A DNA stretch of 64,000 nucleotides, taken from assembly GCF_900637055.1 (NCBI RefSeq), contig NZ_LR134338.1:5105001-5169000 (forward strand), written 5' to 3'. How positions within the stretch are numbered: position 1 is the first letter of the stretch; every line of letters begins with the position of its first letter. The translations under genes were made by a program, and so were the position numbers. Of the stretch, positions 33,955 through 42,302 are shown piece by piece. The DNA comes from Brevibacillus brevis. GTDB taxonomy: Bacteria > Bacillota > Bacilli > Brevibacillales > Brevibacillaceae. The notes beneath the pieces are model-generated. The model had not been told where the DNA came from. It saw nothing but the letters and a program-made list of their open reading frames with translations, and did not search any database.

Positions 33955-34731
33955 TCAAACCTTAAAGTGCTTCACCAACGCTTCAAACTGTCGGGTCATT
34001 TTATCCAGTTCTGTCACAGACTGCGTCAGCCTGTCCATATCGCCCAACGTCGTTTCCGCCACAGCACGTACTTCCTCTGAGCCAGCCGATGTTTCCTCCA
34101 AGAGAGCCGTTACTTCCAAAACGGCATCGACCATCTGCCTGAACAGCTTGGCCTGCTCATCCATCCGCTGTTTAATATCGTCAATCGAGGCAACGGTCTG
34201 TTGTACCCGCTCCACGGATTCCCCTAACGTTTTGCCAGTCTGTCCAACGATTCGAACGCCCTCCTCGATCACTCCATGTCCTTCCTCTGAACGCTTCATG
34301 AACTGGTAGATTTGCGACTGGATGTTATCAATGATCCCTTGAATGTCTTGCGTCGAATCAGCGGTCTGCTGAGCCAGCTTGCGAATTTCATCGGCTACCA
34401 CCGCAAATCCCCTGCCCGCTTCCCCCGCTCTCGCTGCTTCAATCGCTGCATTTAACGACAACAGATTCGTCTGGTTGGAAATTGACGAAATCATGGTGGA
34501 GATTTGCCCGATTCGCTCTGATTGGACATGCAGCTCTGTCATGGACTCCATGCTCTGGTTCATCAGATTTTGTACCATATTCATTTTGGCAGACGCCTCT
34601 AAGACAGCTTCTTTCCCTTCCTGAAAAGCATCCATCATATCAAGGGAAGCCGTTCGCGTCTGCTCCGTAAATCGCTGAATCTCGACTGTCAAGCTGTTCA
34701 GGTCATTGATGCCATTCGCGATTTGATCCAT
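33955..34731 (-). pseudogene. Truncated methyl-accepting chemotaxis protein
   Basis: 258 aa from the first ATG. It consists only of the cytoplasmic signalling coiled coil with the hairpin tip NQTNLLSLNAAIEAARAGEAGRGFAVVADEIRKLA. No membrane segments, HAMP or sensor domain are present, there is no ribosome site before ATG 34731, and the frame stays open a few codons upstream until it meets a LysR gene fragment on the other strand. It is most likely the 3' part of a larger receptor gene cut at about 34735. Confidence 0.65.
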
Positions 34732-34738
34732 ATTTCCG

Positions 34739-35401
34739 CTGAAGGATTGGCTGCTTTTGAAAACACTCTACGAGCAGCAAAATATGACCAAAACAGCGGA
34801 GGTTTTGTATGTCTCTCAACCCTCGCTCAGCTACCGCATTCAGCAGCTAGAAAAAGAATTCGGGATTACGATCATGCACCGGGGCAGGAGAGGCGTGGAG
34901 TTCAAGGTAACATCCAGCCGCAACTCAGAACTGACGAACTCCGTGTACAAGCAGGATGTCCATATCGGGTTCATCCGCGGAGATTACAACTGGCCGGAGG
35001 AAAAGCATCTCATCATGACAGAAAACATCTGGATCGTATCCAAGCGGGAGATTTCGCTGCATGAGTTGCCCGGGCTCCCCAGAATCATGTACAAAACCGA
35101 TATTTCGCTGGAAAACTTGTTTGACAACTGGTGGAAGGAGACATTTTCCAAGCCGCCTTCAATCACGATGGAAGTGGATCACATGGAGAGGTGCAAGGAG
35201 ATGGTCTTGAGCGGATTCGGCTATGCCATCATCCCGCAGATTGTGTTGACGGGCAGTGAAGACTTTTACCGGATTCAATTGCGAACGAAGCACGGAGAGC
35301 CGATCTTGCGCAAATCGTGGATGATCTATCAGAAGGAATCGATGCAAATCTCTCTATTAAAAGCGTTTGTTGATTTTATTAAAGAGAGGAAGCTGATGTA
35401 A
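34739..35401 (+). pseudogene. LysR-type regulator with internal deletion and lost start
   Basis: The frame reads LKDWLLLKTLYEQQNMTKTAEVLY at its beginning, a LysR winged helix missing only the first residues and any ribosome site. After MHRGRRGVEF it jumps to KVTSSRNSELTNSVYKQDVHIGFIRGDY, so about 65 residues of the linker helix and first effector subdomain are deleted in frame. The rest (YAIIPQIVL; SLLKAFVDFIKERK) is normal. It abuts the truncated chemoreceptor head to head. Confidence 0.7.
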
Positions 35402-35478
35402 GTACTACGATAAAATTTTTTTATGGAAATAGATAAAAAATACATATACCTTCTTATGATCAAGAAGCATATCATCAA

Positions 35479-35530
35479 AAAAGGCTGCCTTACCAGTAGA
35501 AAAGTCTACGGATAAGACAGCCTGCTTTTG
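35479..35530. terminator. Bidirectional terminator
   Basis: AAGGCTGCCTTA pairs imperfectly with TAAGACAGCCT, with T-runs on both sides; it lies between the LysR remnant and the MFS gene. Confidence 0.6.
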
Positions 35531-35532
35531 CT

Positions 35533-36762
35533 TTAATTTACGGAAACCCCACTAGAATGCACCGTCTGCTTTTTTTGCAAACGCAACGCCAAAAGGAAAG
35601 CGATGAGCAACAATCCAGCAGATACGTAATAGACAGCCCGGACTCCCTGCCATTCAGCGATAGCCCCCATCATCAAGGCAGACGCACCAAAAACGAGTAA
35701 ATCAATCGTTCCTTTTGCTGACATGACATAGGGCAGTGCTGCTTCCTCCGTCTCTTGCTGCAAAAGTGTCTGCTTGCTTACATGCACCATTTCCAAAAAC
35801 GGGCCCAGCGCAAAGGAAAACAACAGTGCCACCAGCGCGTTCGTACTGCTGCCAAAACAAAAGGTAAAAAATCCGACGCCAATCGTACTGCAAACGATCC
35901 AGCGAAATAAATGGCGACGCATTCGCTCCGCATACATCAAAAGCAGCGTCCCACCCGCAATGGCTCCAAGCATGTAACCGGCATTGATGTAGCCCCACCA
36001 TTCTTCTCCTTGTCCAAGCACATCGAGGACAAATGGCAGCATAATCGCAGCGATCCACACACCCCCGGACAAGCCGATCACGACATCCATCGCGACCAGC
36101 AATCGCAGTACAGGGACATCGCGAATTGTTTTCCAGCCAGTGAGCCAGTTTGTCGTCGCCCTGGCTGCCTGTTTTTCATGCAGCTTTTCACTTGCCGGTG
36201 CAATGCCTGCCATCGCGATCGTTGCCACTACATAGGCACCAACCGTTCCCCACAGAACAACACCTGCTCCCAGCCAAGAAACGAGTAATCCCCCTGCGGC
36301 CCAGCCAGCAAAATGAACGGTTTGATCCGAGGTGGCAAGCAAACCATTCGCTCGCATGAGGTCTTCTCGTCCTACCAACTTCGGCACCATAGCGTTGCGC
36401 GCAGGGTTTGCCCAGCCATCCATAAAGGCGATGGCTGACCCCAATCCGAACAACAGCCAGATCCACTCTCCCTGCTCTCCTACACCGCTGCTGACAGCTA
36501 ATGAGGCTACAGCCAAAAGTAACGTCTTCAATCCTTGCGACAGCACGAGCATGCCCGTCAACGACAGGCGCTGAAACACCAACGGAGCCAACAAGCTGCT
36601 TACAGACTGCGAAGCTACGATGACAACCGGTATAAACGCCGTGTACATGACGGAGCCAGTTGCAGCGTACATGACCGAAATAAACGCGACAATATAAAAT
36701 ACATCCCCAAGGTTGGCCAATGTCTGACCCGCCCAGAGGCAAATAAAGCGTCGATGCCACAT
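35533..36762 (-). CDS. MFS transporter
   Basis: 409 aa with about 12 hydrophobic segments. The cytoplasmic loop between segments 2 and 3 and the NPARNAMVPKLVGREDLMRANGL segment match the MFS_3/enterobactin-exporter-like group. Substrate unknown. The start at 36762 is set by GGAGGG about 8-9 nt upstream. It lies beside a second MFS gene in the same direction with a 116-bp gap, so each may have its own promoter. Confidence 0.8.
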   Translation of the reverse strand: MWHRRFICLWAGQTLANLGDVFYIVAFISVMYAATGSVMYTAFIPVVIVASQSVSSLLAPLVFQRLSLTGMLVLSQGLKTLLLAVASLAVSSGVGEQGEWIWLLFGLGSAIAFMDGWANPARNAMVPKLVGREDLMRANGLLATSDQTVHFAGWAAGGLLVSWLGAGVVLWGTVGAYVVATIAMAGIAPASEKLHEKQAARATTNWLTGWKTIRDVPVLRLLVAMDVVIGLSGGVWIAAIMLPFVLDVLGQGEEWWGYINAGYMLGAIAGGTLLLMYAERMRRHLFRWIVCSTIGVGFFTFCFGSSTNALVALLFSFALGPFLEMVHVSKQTLLQQETEEAALPYVMSAKGTIDLLVFGASALMMGAIAEWQGVRAVYYVSAGLLLIAFLLALRLQKKQTVHSSGVSVN

Positions 36763-36878
36763 AAAGCACACCCTCCTGTCGGTTCAGGACCAGCCTATAC
36801 GTCCTGATGGAATATGAAGTTATTCACACCGACTCGCCATCACAATGGAGGTGCACCTCTTTTCGCGAAAATTACCTC

Positions 36879-38099
36879 TTATTCTATTCCAGAATCAGTA
36901 TGCTGTACAGATTTGTTTCGGAAAAAGCTGTAGTACACCCAGCCTGCGTTAATAAACAAGAACGCACTCGTCATATAAAAGACTCCGCTAATGCTCACAT
37001 AGCCTGCCAAAAAGCCGCCAATCATCGGCCCAAGCATACTGCCGATACTGACAAAGCTGTTGTTATAGCCGTAGACGCGACTGACCATATGTACAGGTGT
37101 TGCTCGTCGCAGCAAAGCATTGACGGATGGAAGCAATCCTCCCAGCGACAAGCCTAACAAAAACCGGAGCGCGACCAGTTGCCATACCGTATGTACCAGA
37201 CCTTGTGGAATGAAGATGATTGCTGCAGCTAAAAGTGAGAACAAGAGCACCTTTTGCGAACCGAACCGATCTCCTAAACGCCCCAGCTGTGGGGAGGCAA
37301 AGACGTTTGCTACCCCCATGCATGCCTGGACAATACCGGCCCACAACGCTACCTTTGCCCCTTCTGATCCAACCAATTGCGAAATGTAAATCGGCAACAC
37401 AGGGATAATGCTAAACAACGCAAACTGGATCATTACGGTTACAAAAAAGAGCGCCGGGAGTTCTTTGGAAGAGAAGATCATCTGAAAATCTTCCCGCAGA
37501 CTCGACCGTTCCTTTTTTTCAGGTGGAACAAAATTCTCTTTCACCGTAAACGTAATGACCAAGGTCGCCAGTAATAATACGCTGCCGGTAATCACAAAAA
37601 TCATCCGAAAGCCAATCTTCTCCGCGAGAACACCGCCAAACAGCGGTCCCATAATGGTTCCGGCCGTAATAAAAGACTGAAGCAACCCTGTTGCCCAGCC
37701 AATTCGTTCTTTTGGCACAGAGGATGCTACCAACGCGGTACTGGCAGGAATGATTCCCCCTACGAGTCCATTGAGCAGGCGAAGGGCCAAAAGCTGCCAC
37801 AGACTTCCCGCAAAACCGGTCAGTGCCATGGTAATGGACATGAAAAATCCCGAGCGCAAAATCATAATCTTGCGCCCGTGCTTATCAGCCAAATTTCCCC
37901 AAATAGGCGAGACGAGGCCCGCCGTTAAAAAGTTGGCTCCAAAAATAATCCCCGCCCAAGCCGTAACCTGATGAGGGTCTTCAATTCCGAAATCCTGCTG
38001 AATGTAAAGCGGTAAAAAAGGCATGATCATGCTCATCGCCACCATGACGAAAAACAACGATCCGCAGAGCACATATAAATTACGGCGCCATATCTCCAT
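36879..38099 (-). CDS. MFS multidrug-type efflux transporter
   Basis: 406 aa, 12 hydrophobic segments. Motif A is GNLADKHGRKIMIL, and the motif C-like antiporter stretch is FITAGTIMGPLFGGVL, pointing to a drug/proton antiporter. A second motif A-like loop, LGRLGDRFGSQKVL, follows segment 8. The exact substrate cannot be told. The ATG follows TTGGAGG, and the gene is 24 bp downstream of the ABC exporter gene, so they may be co-transcribed. Confidence 0.82.
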   Translation of the reverse strand: MEIWRRNLYVLCGSLFFVMVAMSMIMPFLPLYIQQDFGIEDPHQVTAWAGIIFGANFLTAGLVSPIWGNLADKHGRKIMILRSGFFMSITMALTGFAGSLWQLLALRLLNGLVGGIIPASTALVASSVPKERIGWATGLLQSFITAGTIMGPLFGGVLAEKIGFRMIFVITGSVLLLATLVITFTVKENFVPPEKKERSSLREDFQMIFSSKELPALFFVTVMIQFALFSIIPVLPIYISQLVGSEGAKVALWAGIVQACMGVANVFASPQLGRLGDRFGSQKVLLFSLLAAAIIFIPQGLVHTVWQLVALRFLLGLSLGGLLPSVNALLRRATPVHMVSRVYGYNNSFVSIGSMLGPMIGGFLAGYVSISGVFYMTSAFLFINAGWVYYSFFRNKSVQHTDSGIE

Positions 38100-38123
38100 C
38101 GGATTTCCTCCAATCCCATCTGC

Positions 38124-39905
38124 TTATCCCAGTTGCGGGTCGGACGTACTTCCTAAATCTTGCACACTCCACAGGCCATAGTATACTCCCTTGCTCTCCA
38201 GCAATTGCTCATGCGTGCCTTCCTCAACGATTTGTCCCTCTTTCATGACAATGATTTTGTCTGCATGGGTAATCGTCGAAAGTCGATGGGCCACGATGAG
38301 CGTGGTTCTTCCTTTTGCCAATCTGGACAAAGACTCCTGAATCGTGTGCTCTGATTCCAAGTCGAGTGCAGACGTCGCCTCATCGAGAATCAGAATACCG
38401 GGGTCACGCAGGAAAACACGCGCAATCGCGATCCGCTGCTTTTGTCCGCCCGAGAGCTTCACGCCGCGCTCTCCCAGCTCCGTATGGTAACCATTCGGTA
38501 ATTCACTAATAAAGTCATGGGCATTTGCCGCCTTCGCAGCTTCTTGCACAGCACTGTCATCCGCATCAGGATTGCCCATTAAAATATTCACTTTTGCTGA
38601 TTCACTAAACAAAATATTATCTTGCTGCACCATCCCGATGTGGTGACGCAAATTTTGTTGCTTCACATCACGGATATCGATGCCATCAATCGTAATTTTC
38701 CCTTCAGTCACGTCCCAAAAACGCGGCAGCAAGCTGATCAGCGAAGATTTTCCTCCGCCTGACATCCCGACAATCGCAACTGTTTCACCAGAAGAGATGC
38801 TCAGATTGACATTGTTCAAGACGAGAGGGCCTTCCTCCCGATAGCGGAAGGACACGTTCTCAAAGCGGATTTCTCCGCGAATGCGTTTGGTTCCAGGGTC
38901 TACAGGCAGCTCTCCCGCGTTTGGCTTGTCAACGATATCGTACGATTCATCGATAAACTCGAACATCCGGTCCATCGAGGCAATTGCCTGTGTCAGTACC
39001 GTGCTGGAATTGACCAGACGTCGTAGCGGCGTGTACAAGCGCTCTAAATATGCATAAAACGCAACAAGCGTCCCTACGCTCATGCTCCCGCCAATAACTT
39101 GGTAGCCAGCATAGGCAATGACCAGGAGCGGTGCGATATCCGTCACCGTATTGACCACGGCGAAGGTTCGGGCGTTCCACCGCGTATGTGCCAACGCCTT
39201 CTCCAAAAACTGATTGTTCTCCTTGGCAAATTCCTTGCTCTCCTGCTTTTCTAATGCAAAGCTGCGGATGAGCGACATGCCGTTCACGCGTTCGTACAAA
39301 TATCCTTGTAAACGCGCCAGAGCTGCAGAACGATCCTTTGTCAATTGACGCAAGCGCTTGTAGAAAAATTTGACGGAGATACTGTACAAAGGAAAAACAA
39401 TAATCGCGACAATCGTCAGCTCCACATCCATATAGAGCATGATCCCCATCGTCAGTGTAATCGTAATCAGGTCCAACCAGAGATTCATCAATCCCGTTTC
39501 CACGAAGCTTTTGGTAGATTCCACGTCGTTAATAACCCGAGAGATGACCTCACCCGTTTTTGTATTGTTGTAGTAGCGCATCGACAGTCGTTGCAAATGA
39601 GAGAACAATTGATTGCGGATGTCAAACAAGATACGGCTGGATACCCACTGTGCATAGTATTGCCGGATGTACTCAATAGGAGCGCGAACGACAGTAAATA
39701 ACAAAAAGGCCCCGAGCATCAGCCAAAATAACTGTTTCAGCTTTTCCTCTTGAGGAAGCGGACTTGGCAACAGGTCATCAATGACGTATTTGATAAGAAG
39801 CGGCAGAGCAAGTGGGATCGCAAACTTAAAAATACCAATAAAAATAGTGCCCAATATTTGTTTCCAATAGGGCAGGACATAAACCAAATAGCGGCGTATG
39901 CTCAA
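38124..39905 (-). CDS. ABC exporter half-transporter (YgaD-like)
   Basis: 593 aa. Six membrane segments (1-310) are followed by an ATPase domain. Walker A is VGMSGGGKSSLI, the signature is VKLSGGQKQRIAIA, Walker B is ILILDEATSALD, and the switch His is in IVAHRLST. This is a homodimeric B-family exporter, as in multidrug or lipid A-type flippases. Position next to ntdP (ygaC) matches ygaD of B. subtilis. The start is TTG with GGAGG 8 nt upstream. Confidence 0.85.
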   Translation of the reverse strand: MSIRRYLVYVLPYWKQILGTIFIGIFKFAIPLALPLLIKYVIDDLLPSPLPQEEKLKQLFWLMLGAFLLFTVVRAPIEYIRQYYAQWVSSRILFDIRNQLFSHLQRLSMRYYNNTKTGEVISRVINDVESTKSFVETGLMNLWLDLITITLTMGIMLYMDVELTIVAIIVFPLYSISVKFFYKRLRQLTKDRSAALARLQGYLYERVNGMSLIRSFALEKQESKEFAKENNQFLEKALAHTRWNARTFAVVNTVTDIAPLLVIAYAGYQVIGGSMSVGTLVAFYAYLERLYTPLRRLVNSSTVLTQAIASMDRMFEFIDESYDIVDKPNAGELPVDPGTKRIRGEIRFENVSFRYREEGPLVLNNVNLSISSGETVAIVGMSGGGKSSLISLLPRFWDVTEGKITIDGIDIRDVKQQNLRHHIGMVQQDNILFSESAKVNILMGNPDADDSAVQEAAKAANAHDFISELPNGYHTELGERGVKLSGGQKQRIAIARVFLRDPGILILDEATSALDLESEHTIQESLSRLAKGRTTLIVAHRLSTITHADKIIVMKEGQIVEEGTHEQLLESKGVYYGLWSVQDLGSTSDPQLG

Positions 39906-39934
39906 CCATCATACCTCCTTTGCAAACAAGGAAA

Positions 39935-39968
39935 TCCCTCCCCCGGTCATTCGGGAAAGGGATTATTC
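39935..39968 (-). terminator. Terminator after ntdP
   Basis: AATCCCT and AGGGATT with inner CCCGG/CCGGG-type pairing, overlapping the ntdP stop. On the minus strand it is followed by a T-containing tail. Confidence 0.5.
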
Positions 39969-40499
39969 CTCATCATCTCGCACTAAAAGATAACGCTCGT
40001 ACCAACGTTGGACGAAGCCGCTTTGAAAAGGGCCGCGTCGTGCGCTTACCCAATCCAGCACCTCTCGCAATGCTGTCTGCACTCTTTCCACAACAAATGG
40101 AGGATAGTTCATCTGTCTGCTATGCAAAAGAAACTCCTCTTCGTCGAGAATCGAGTATGTCATATCGGGAAACACTTTTACGTCGAGATCATAGTCTATG
40201 TAGCTTAGCAATTGTCCCTTCATACTGAAGGGCGAACCAATGTTGCAATAATAATAAATACCGTCATCACGAATCATGGCAATGGTATTGAACCACTGGC
40301 CTCTACCAAATGTACAAATGGCCGGTTCACGCGTACGCCATTCCCGCCCGTCTGCTTCTGTCACCTTGACCCGATCATTTCCCCCAATCACCACCGCATC
40401 ACTGGTATGAATCAACGTAGATTTGTCCCATATGCGGTGCAACGAATGGTCATGTTTATAACTTTCTATGCGGATATTGGAGCCCGGAGTTGGTGACAT
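39963..40499 (-). CDS. ntdP: Nucleoside tri-/diphosphatase, DUF402 family
   Basis: 178 aa. PGSNIRIESYKHDHSLHRIW, CNIGSPF...DYDLDVKVFPD and LDEEEFLLH are the conserved blocks of DUF402/YgaC (NtdP). This is a beta-barrel hydrolase of nucleoside tri- and diphosphates, studied in S. aureus. Acidic residues in YDLDVKV are the metal ligands in that family. The start has AAAGGGGAG upstream. Synteny with ygaC/ygaD supports the call. Confidence 0.88.
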   Translation of the reverse strand: MSPTPGSNIRIESYKHDHSLHRIWDKSTLIHTSDAVVIGGNDRVKVTEADGREWRTREPAICTFGRGQWFNTIAMIRDDGIYYYCNIGSPFSMKGQLLSYIDYDLDVKVFPDMTYSILDEEEFLLHSRQMNYPPFVVERVQTALREVLDWVSARRGPFQSGFVQRWYERYLLVRDDEE

Positions 40500-40547
40500 G
40501 ACTCTCCCCTTTCTTCTCTTCTCTATTTGAATGGGGACAAGCCTCCT

Positions 40548-40961
40548 TTAAGAAGAGAGCTTTTTGGAAAGTGTAACATATTTTTGTACTTCATAGCCAA
40601 GTGAAAGGTAAAACGGAAGGACTTCCGGATTTGATTGATTGACCATGATCAAGACGTTATTGACACCTCGTTGCTTGAAACGCTTTTCAATTGCTTCAAC
40701 GAGTTCGCGACCAATACCTGAGCCTTGCATCTCTGGAAGTACAGCCAATCGGTAGAAATAGGCACGTGCTCCGTCGATCGTGCCAACCACGACCCCTACA
40801 ACTCTGCCTTCCATTTCTGCAACCATTACCAGATCGCTGTCCCAAGCCAAATGCTGGGCCAAATCGTTCAATGACTCTTTGTCCGATTGGTCCAACCCCG
40901 TCTCCTGCCAAATACGTGTGATAGCCGAATAGTCACCGAGTCGAAACGGACGAATCAGCAT
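40548..40961 (-). CDS. GNAT family N-acetyltransferase
   Basis: 137 aa. The acetyl-CoA site is LAVLPEMQGSGIGRELVEAIE (motif A with the Q/RxxGxG/A loop), and the C-terminal NQSNPEVLPFYLSLGYEV is motif B. Similar in layout to the YpeA group; substrate unknown. The ATG at 40961 is set by AAGGAGG 6 nt upstream. Confidence 0.8.
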   Translation of the reverse strand: MLIRPFRLGDYSAITRIWQETGLDQSDKESLNDLAQHLAWDSDLVMVAEMEGRVVGVVVGTIDGARAYFYRLAVLPEMQGSGIGRELVEAIEKRFKQRGVNNVLIMVNQSNPEVLPFYLSLGYEVQKYVTLSKKLSS

Positions 40962-41072
40962 GTGTTGCCTCCTTCGTAACCTTCTTCCTCTATTGTACAA
41001 CACATGGACAACTTTGTCTTGTGTCGCAACACCATAAAGTCTCCAACTCCCTACTCCCTCTACAATAAATCA

Positions 41073-41831
41073 TTATGTCAAAAGAGAAATACCGCCGTCT
41101 ACAATCAATGTTTGTCCGCGAACCATCCAAGCTTTGTCGGAGAGCAAGAACATCACAGCATTAGCCAAATCTTCCGGCTCCACAATGCGTCCTGCTGGCG
41201 TACGCTCTGCTGAGCTGCCGAGCAATTCTTCACGATTCGGGAAATGCTTGAGTGCATCCGTATCCACAGCTCCGCCAGAAACAGCGTTTACTACAATGTT
41301 ATGCGGTGCGAGCTCGACTGCCAAATAACGAGTAATCGCTTCTACAGCTGCCTTTGATACGCCAACCGCTGTATAGTTGTCGAGAACTCGAATGGACCCA
41401 AGGCTGGACAAGCTCACGATTTTTCCGCCGTTGCCGCCCTTGATCATTAGTTTTGCCGCTTCTTGCGCACAGAACAACAGTGCCTTGCTGTTGATTTCCA
41501 TGGTCCAGTCCCAATGGCTTTCTTCCAGCTCCATCAGGGGACGCAGTACACCCGATGCCGCATTGTTCACAAATACATCCAAACGACCGAATTCCTGGTC
41601 GATTTCTGCGAACAACTCTTTGATTTTTGCTACATCCCCTACATTGGCTTTGATCAGATGGACACGAGCGCCCTTTGCTTCCAGCTCCGCTGCCGCTTCT
41701 CTTGCCGCTGTGCGGTTACGCAAATAGTTCAGCACCAGGTCATAGCCCTGTTCCGCCAATTGAAGCGCAATCGCTTTTCCGATCCCTCGCGTTCCGCCAG
41801 TTACCAGTGCTACTTTTTTCGTTGTATTCAT
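41073..41831 (-). CDS. fabL: Enoyl-[acyl-carrier-protein] reductase III, NADPH
   Basis: 252 aa SDR enzyme of fatty-acid elongation that reduces trans-2-enoyl-ACP. GGTRGIGKAIALQLAEQGYD is the NADPH site, LDVFVNNAASGVLRPLMELE is nearly identical to B. subtilis FabL, and the catalytic Tyr/Lys are in YTAVGVSKAA. FabL is a triclosan-tolerant alternative to FabI. The start at 41831 is set by GGGAGG. Terminal GISLLT also matches the family. Confidence 0.95.
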   Translation of the reverse strand: MNTTKKVALVTGGTRGIGKAIALQLAEQGYDLVLNYLRNRTAAREAAAELEAKGARVHLIKANVGDVAKIKELFAEIDQEFGRLDVFVNNAASGVLRPLMELEESHWDWTMEINSKALLFCAQEAAKLMIKGGNGGKIVSLSSLGSIRVLDNYTAVGVSKAAVEAITRYLAVELAPHNIVVNAVSGGAVDTDALKHFPNREELLGSSAERTPAGRIVEPEDLANAVMFLLSDKAWMVRGQTLIVDGGISLLT

Positions 41832-42027
41832 AAAAAGATTGCCTCCCAACCTGACCAACTATTAATAGCAGGTACTAATAAGTAAAAATCACTTATTCAT
41901 TATACAACTCCACCTGCGCTTTTTCTACCTGCGGAAAAAATCCCGGCATGACTTGATCCTCTCAACTATAGCCATACTAAACTCGCGGTATCAGGCAAAC
42001 CACTACCACATAAGGAGGAATGGCAGG

Positions 42028-42252
42028 GTGTACATAGGTCGGGAATTGTCCGAATTAACCATGGTGCCACTGGCTGATTGGGAAATGAATGAGCTGCTTT
42101 ATTACCACCACAGTTTTTCACAATTGGCAGCTTACCTCAGTGCAGAGGGAGCCTCTCTTCACGTCAAAGTCATCCATGAGCTTGAATCCCGTGGACCAGT
42201 GAATGGAGACAGCGGGGGATGGGATCATTCCTCGTCACCTATTTACGATTAA
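42028..42252 (+). CDS. Conserved-looking small hypothetical protein
   Basis: 74 aa starting with GTG, AAGGAGG 9 nt upstream. The product (MVPLADWEMNELLYYHHSFS ... SSPIYD) is soluble and helical at the start, with a polar tail; no domain recognised. It lies beside fabL where B. subtilis has small genes (yfhS, sspE), but homology to these is not shown. A strong terminator follows. Confidence 0.6.
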   Translation: MYIGRELSELTMVPLADWEMNELLYYHHSFSQLAAYLSAEGASLHVKVIHELESRGPVNGDSGGWDHSSSPIYD

Positions 42253-42258
42253 GTAAAA

Positions 42259-42300
42259 AACCCGGCTGCTCGTGTATGTAAACACGGCGCCGGGCTTATT
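42259..42300. terminator. Bidirectional terminator
   Basis: CCCGGC...CGTGT (42261-42275) pairs with ACACG...GCCGGG (42282-42294), A-rich before and T-rich after. Confidence 0.75.
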
Positions 42301-42302
42301 AA

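Noticed and set aside
33955..34731. Intact soluble chemoreceptor
   Set aside because: No ribosome site, no HAMP or sensor, and the frame is open to the junction with a damaged LysR gene; truncation is the simpler reading.
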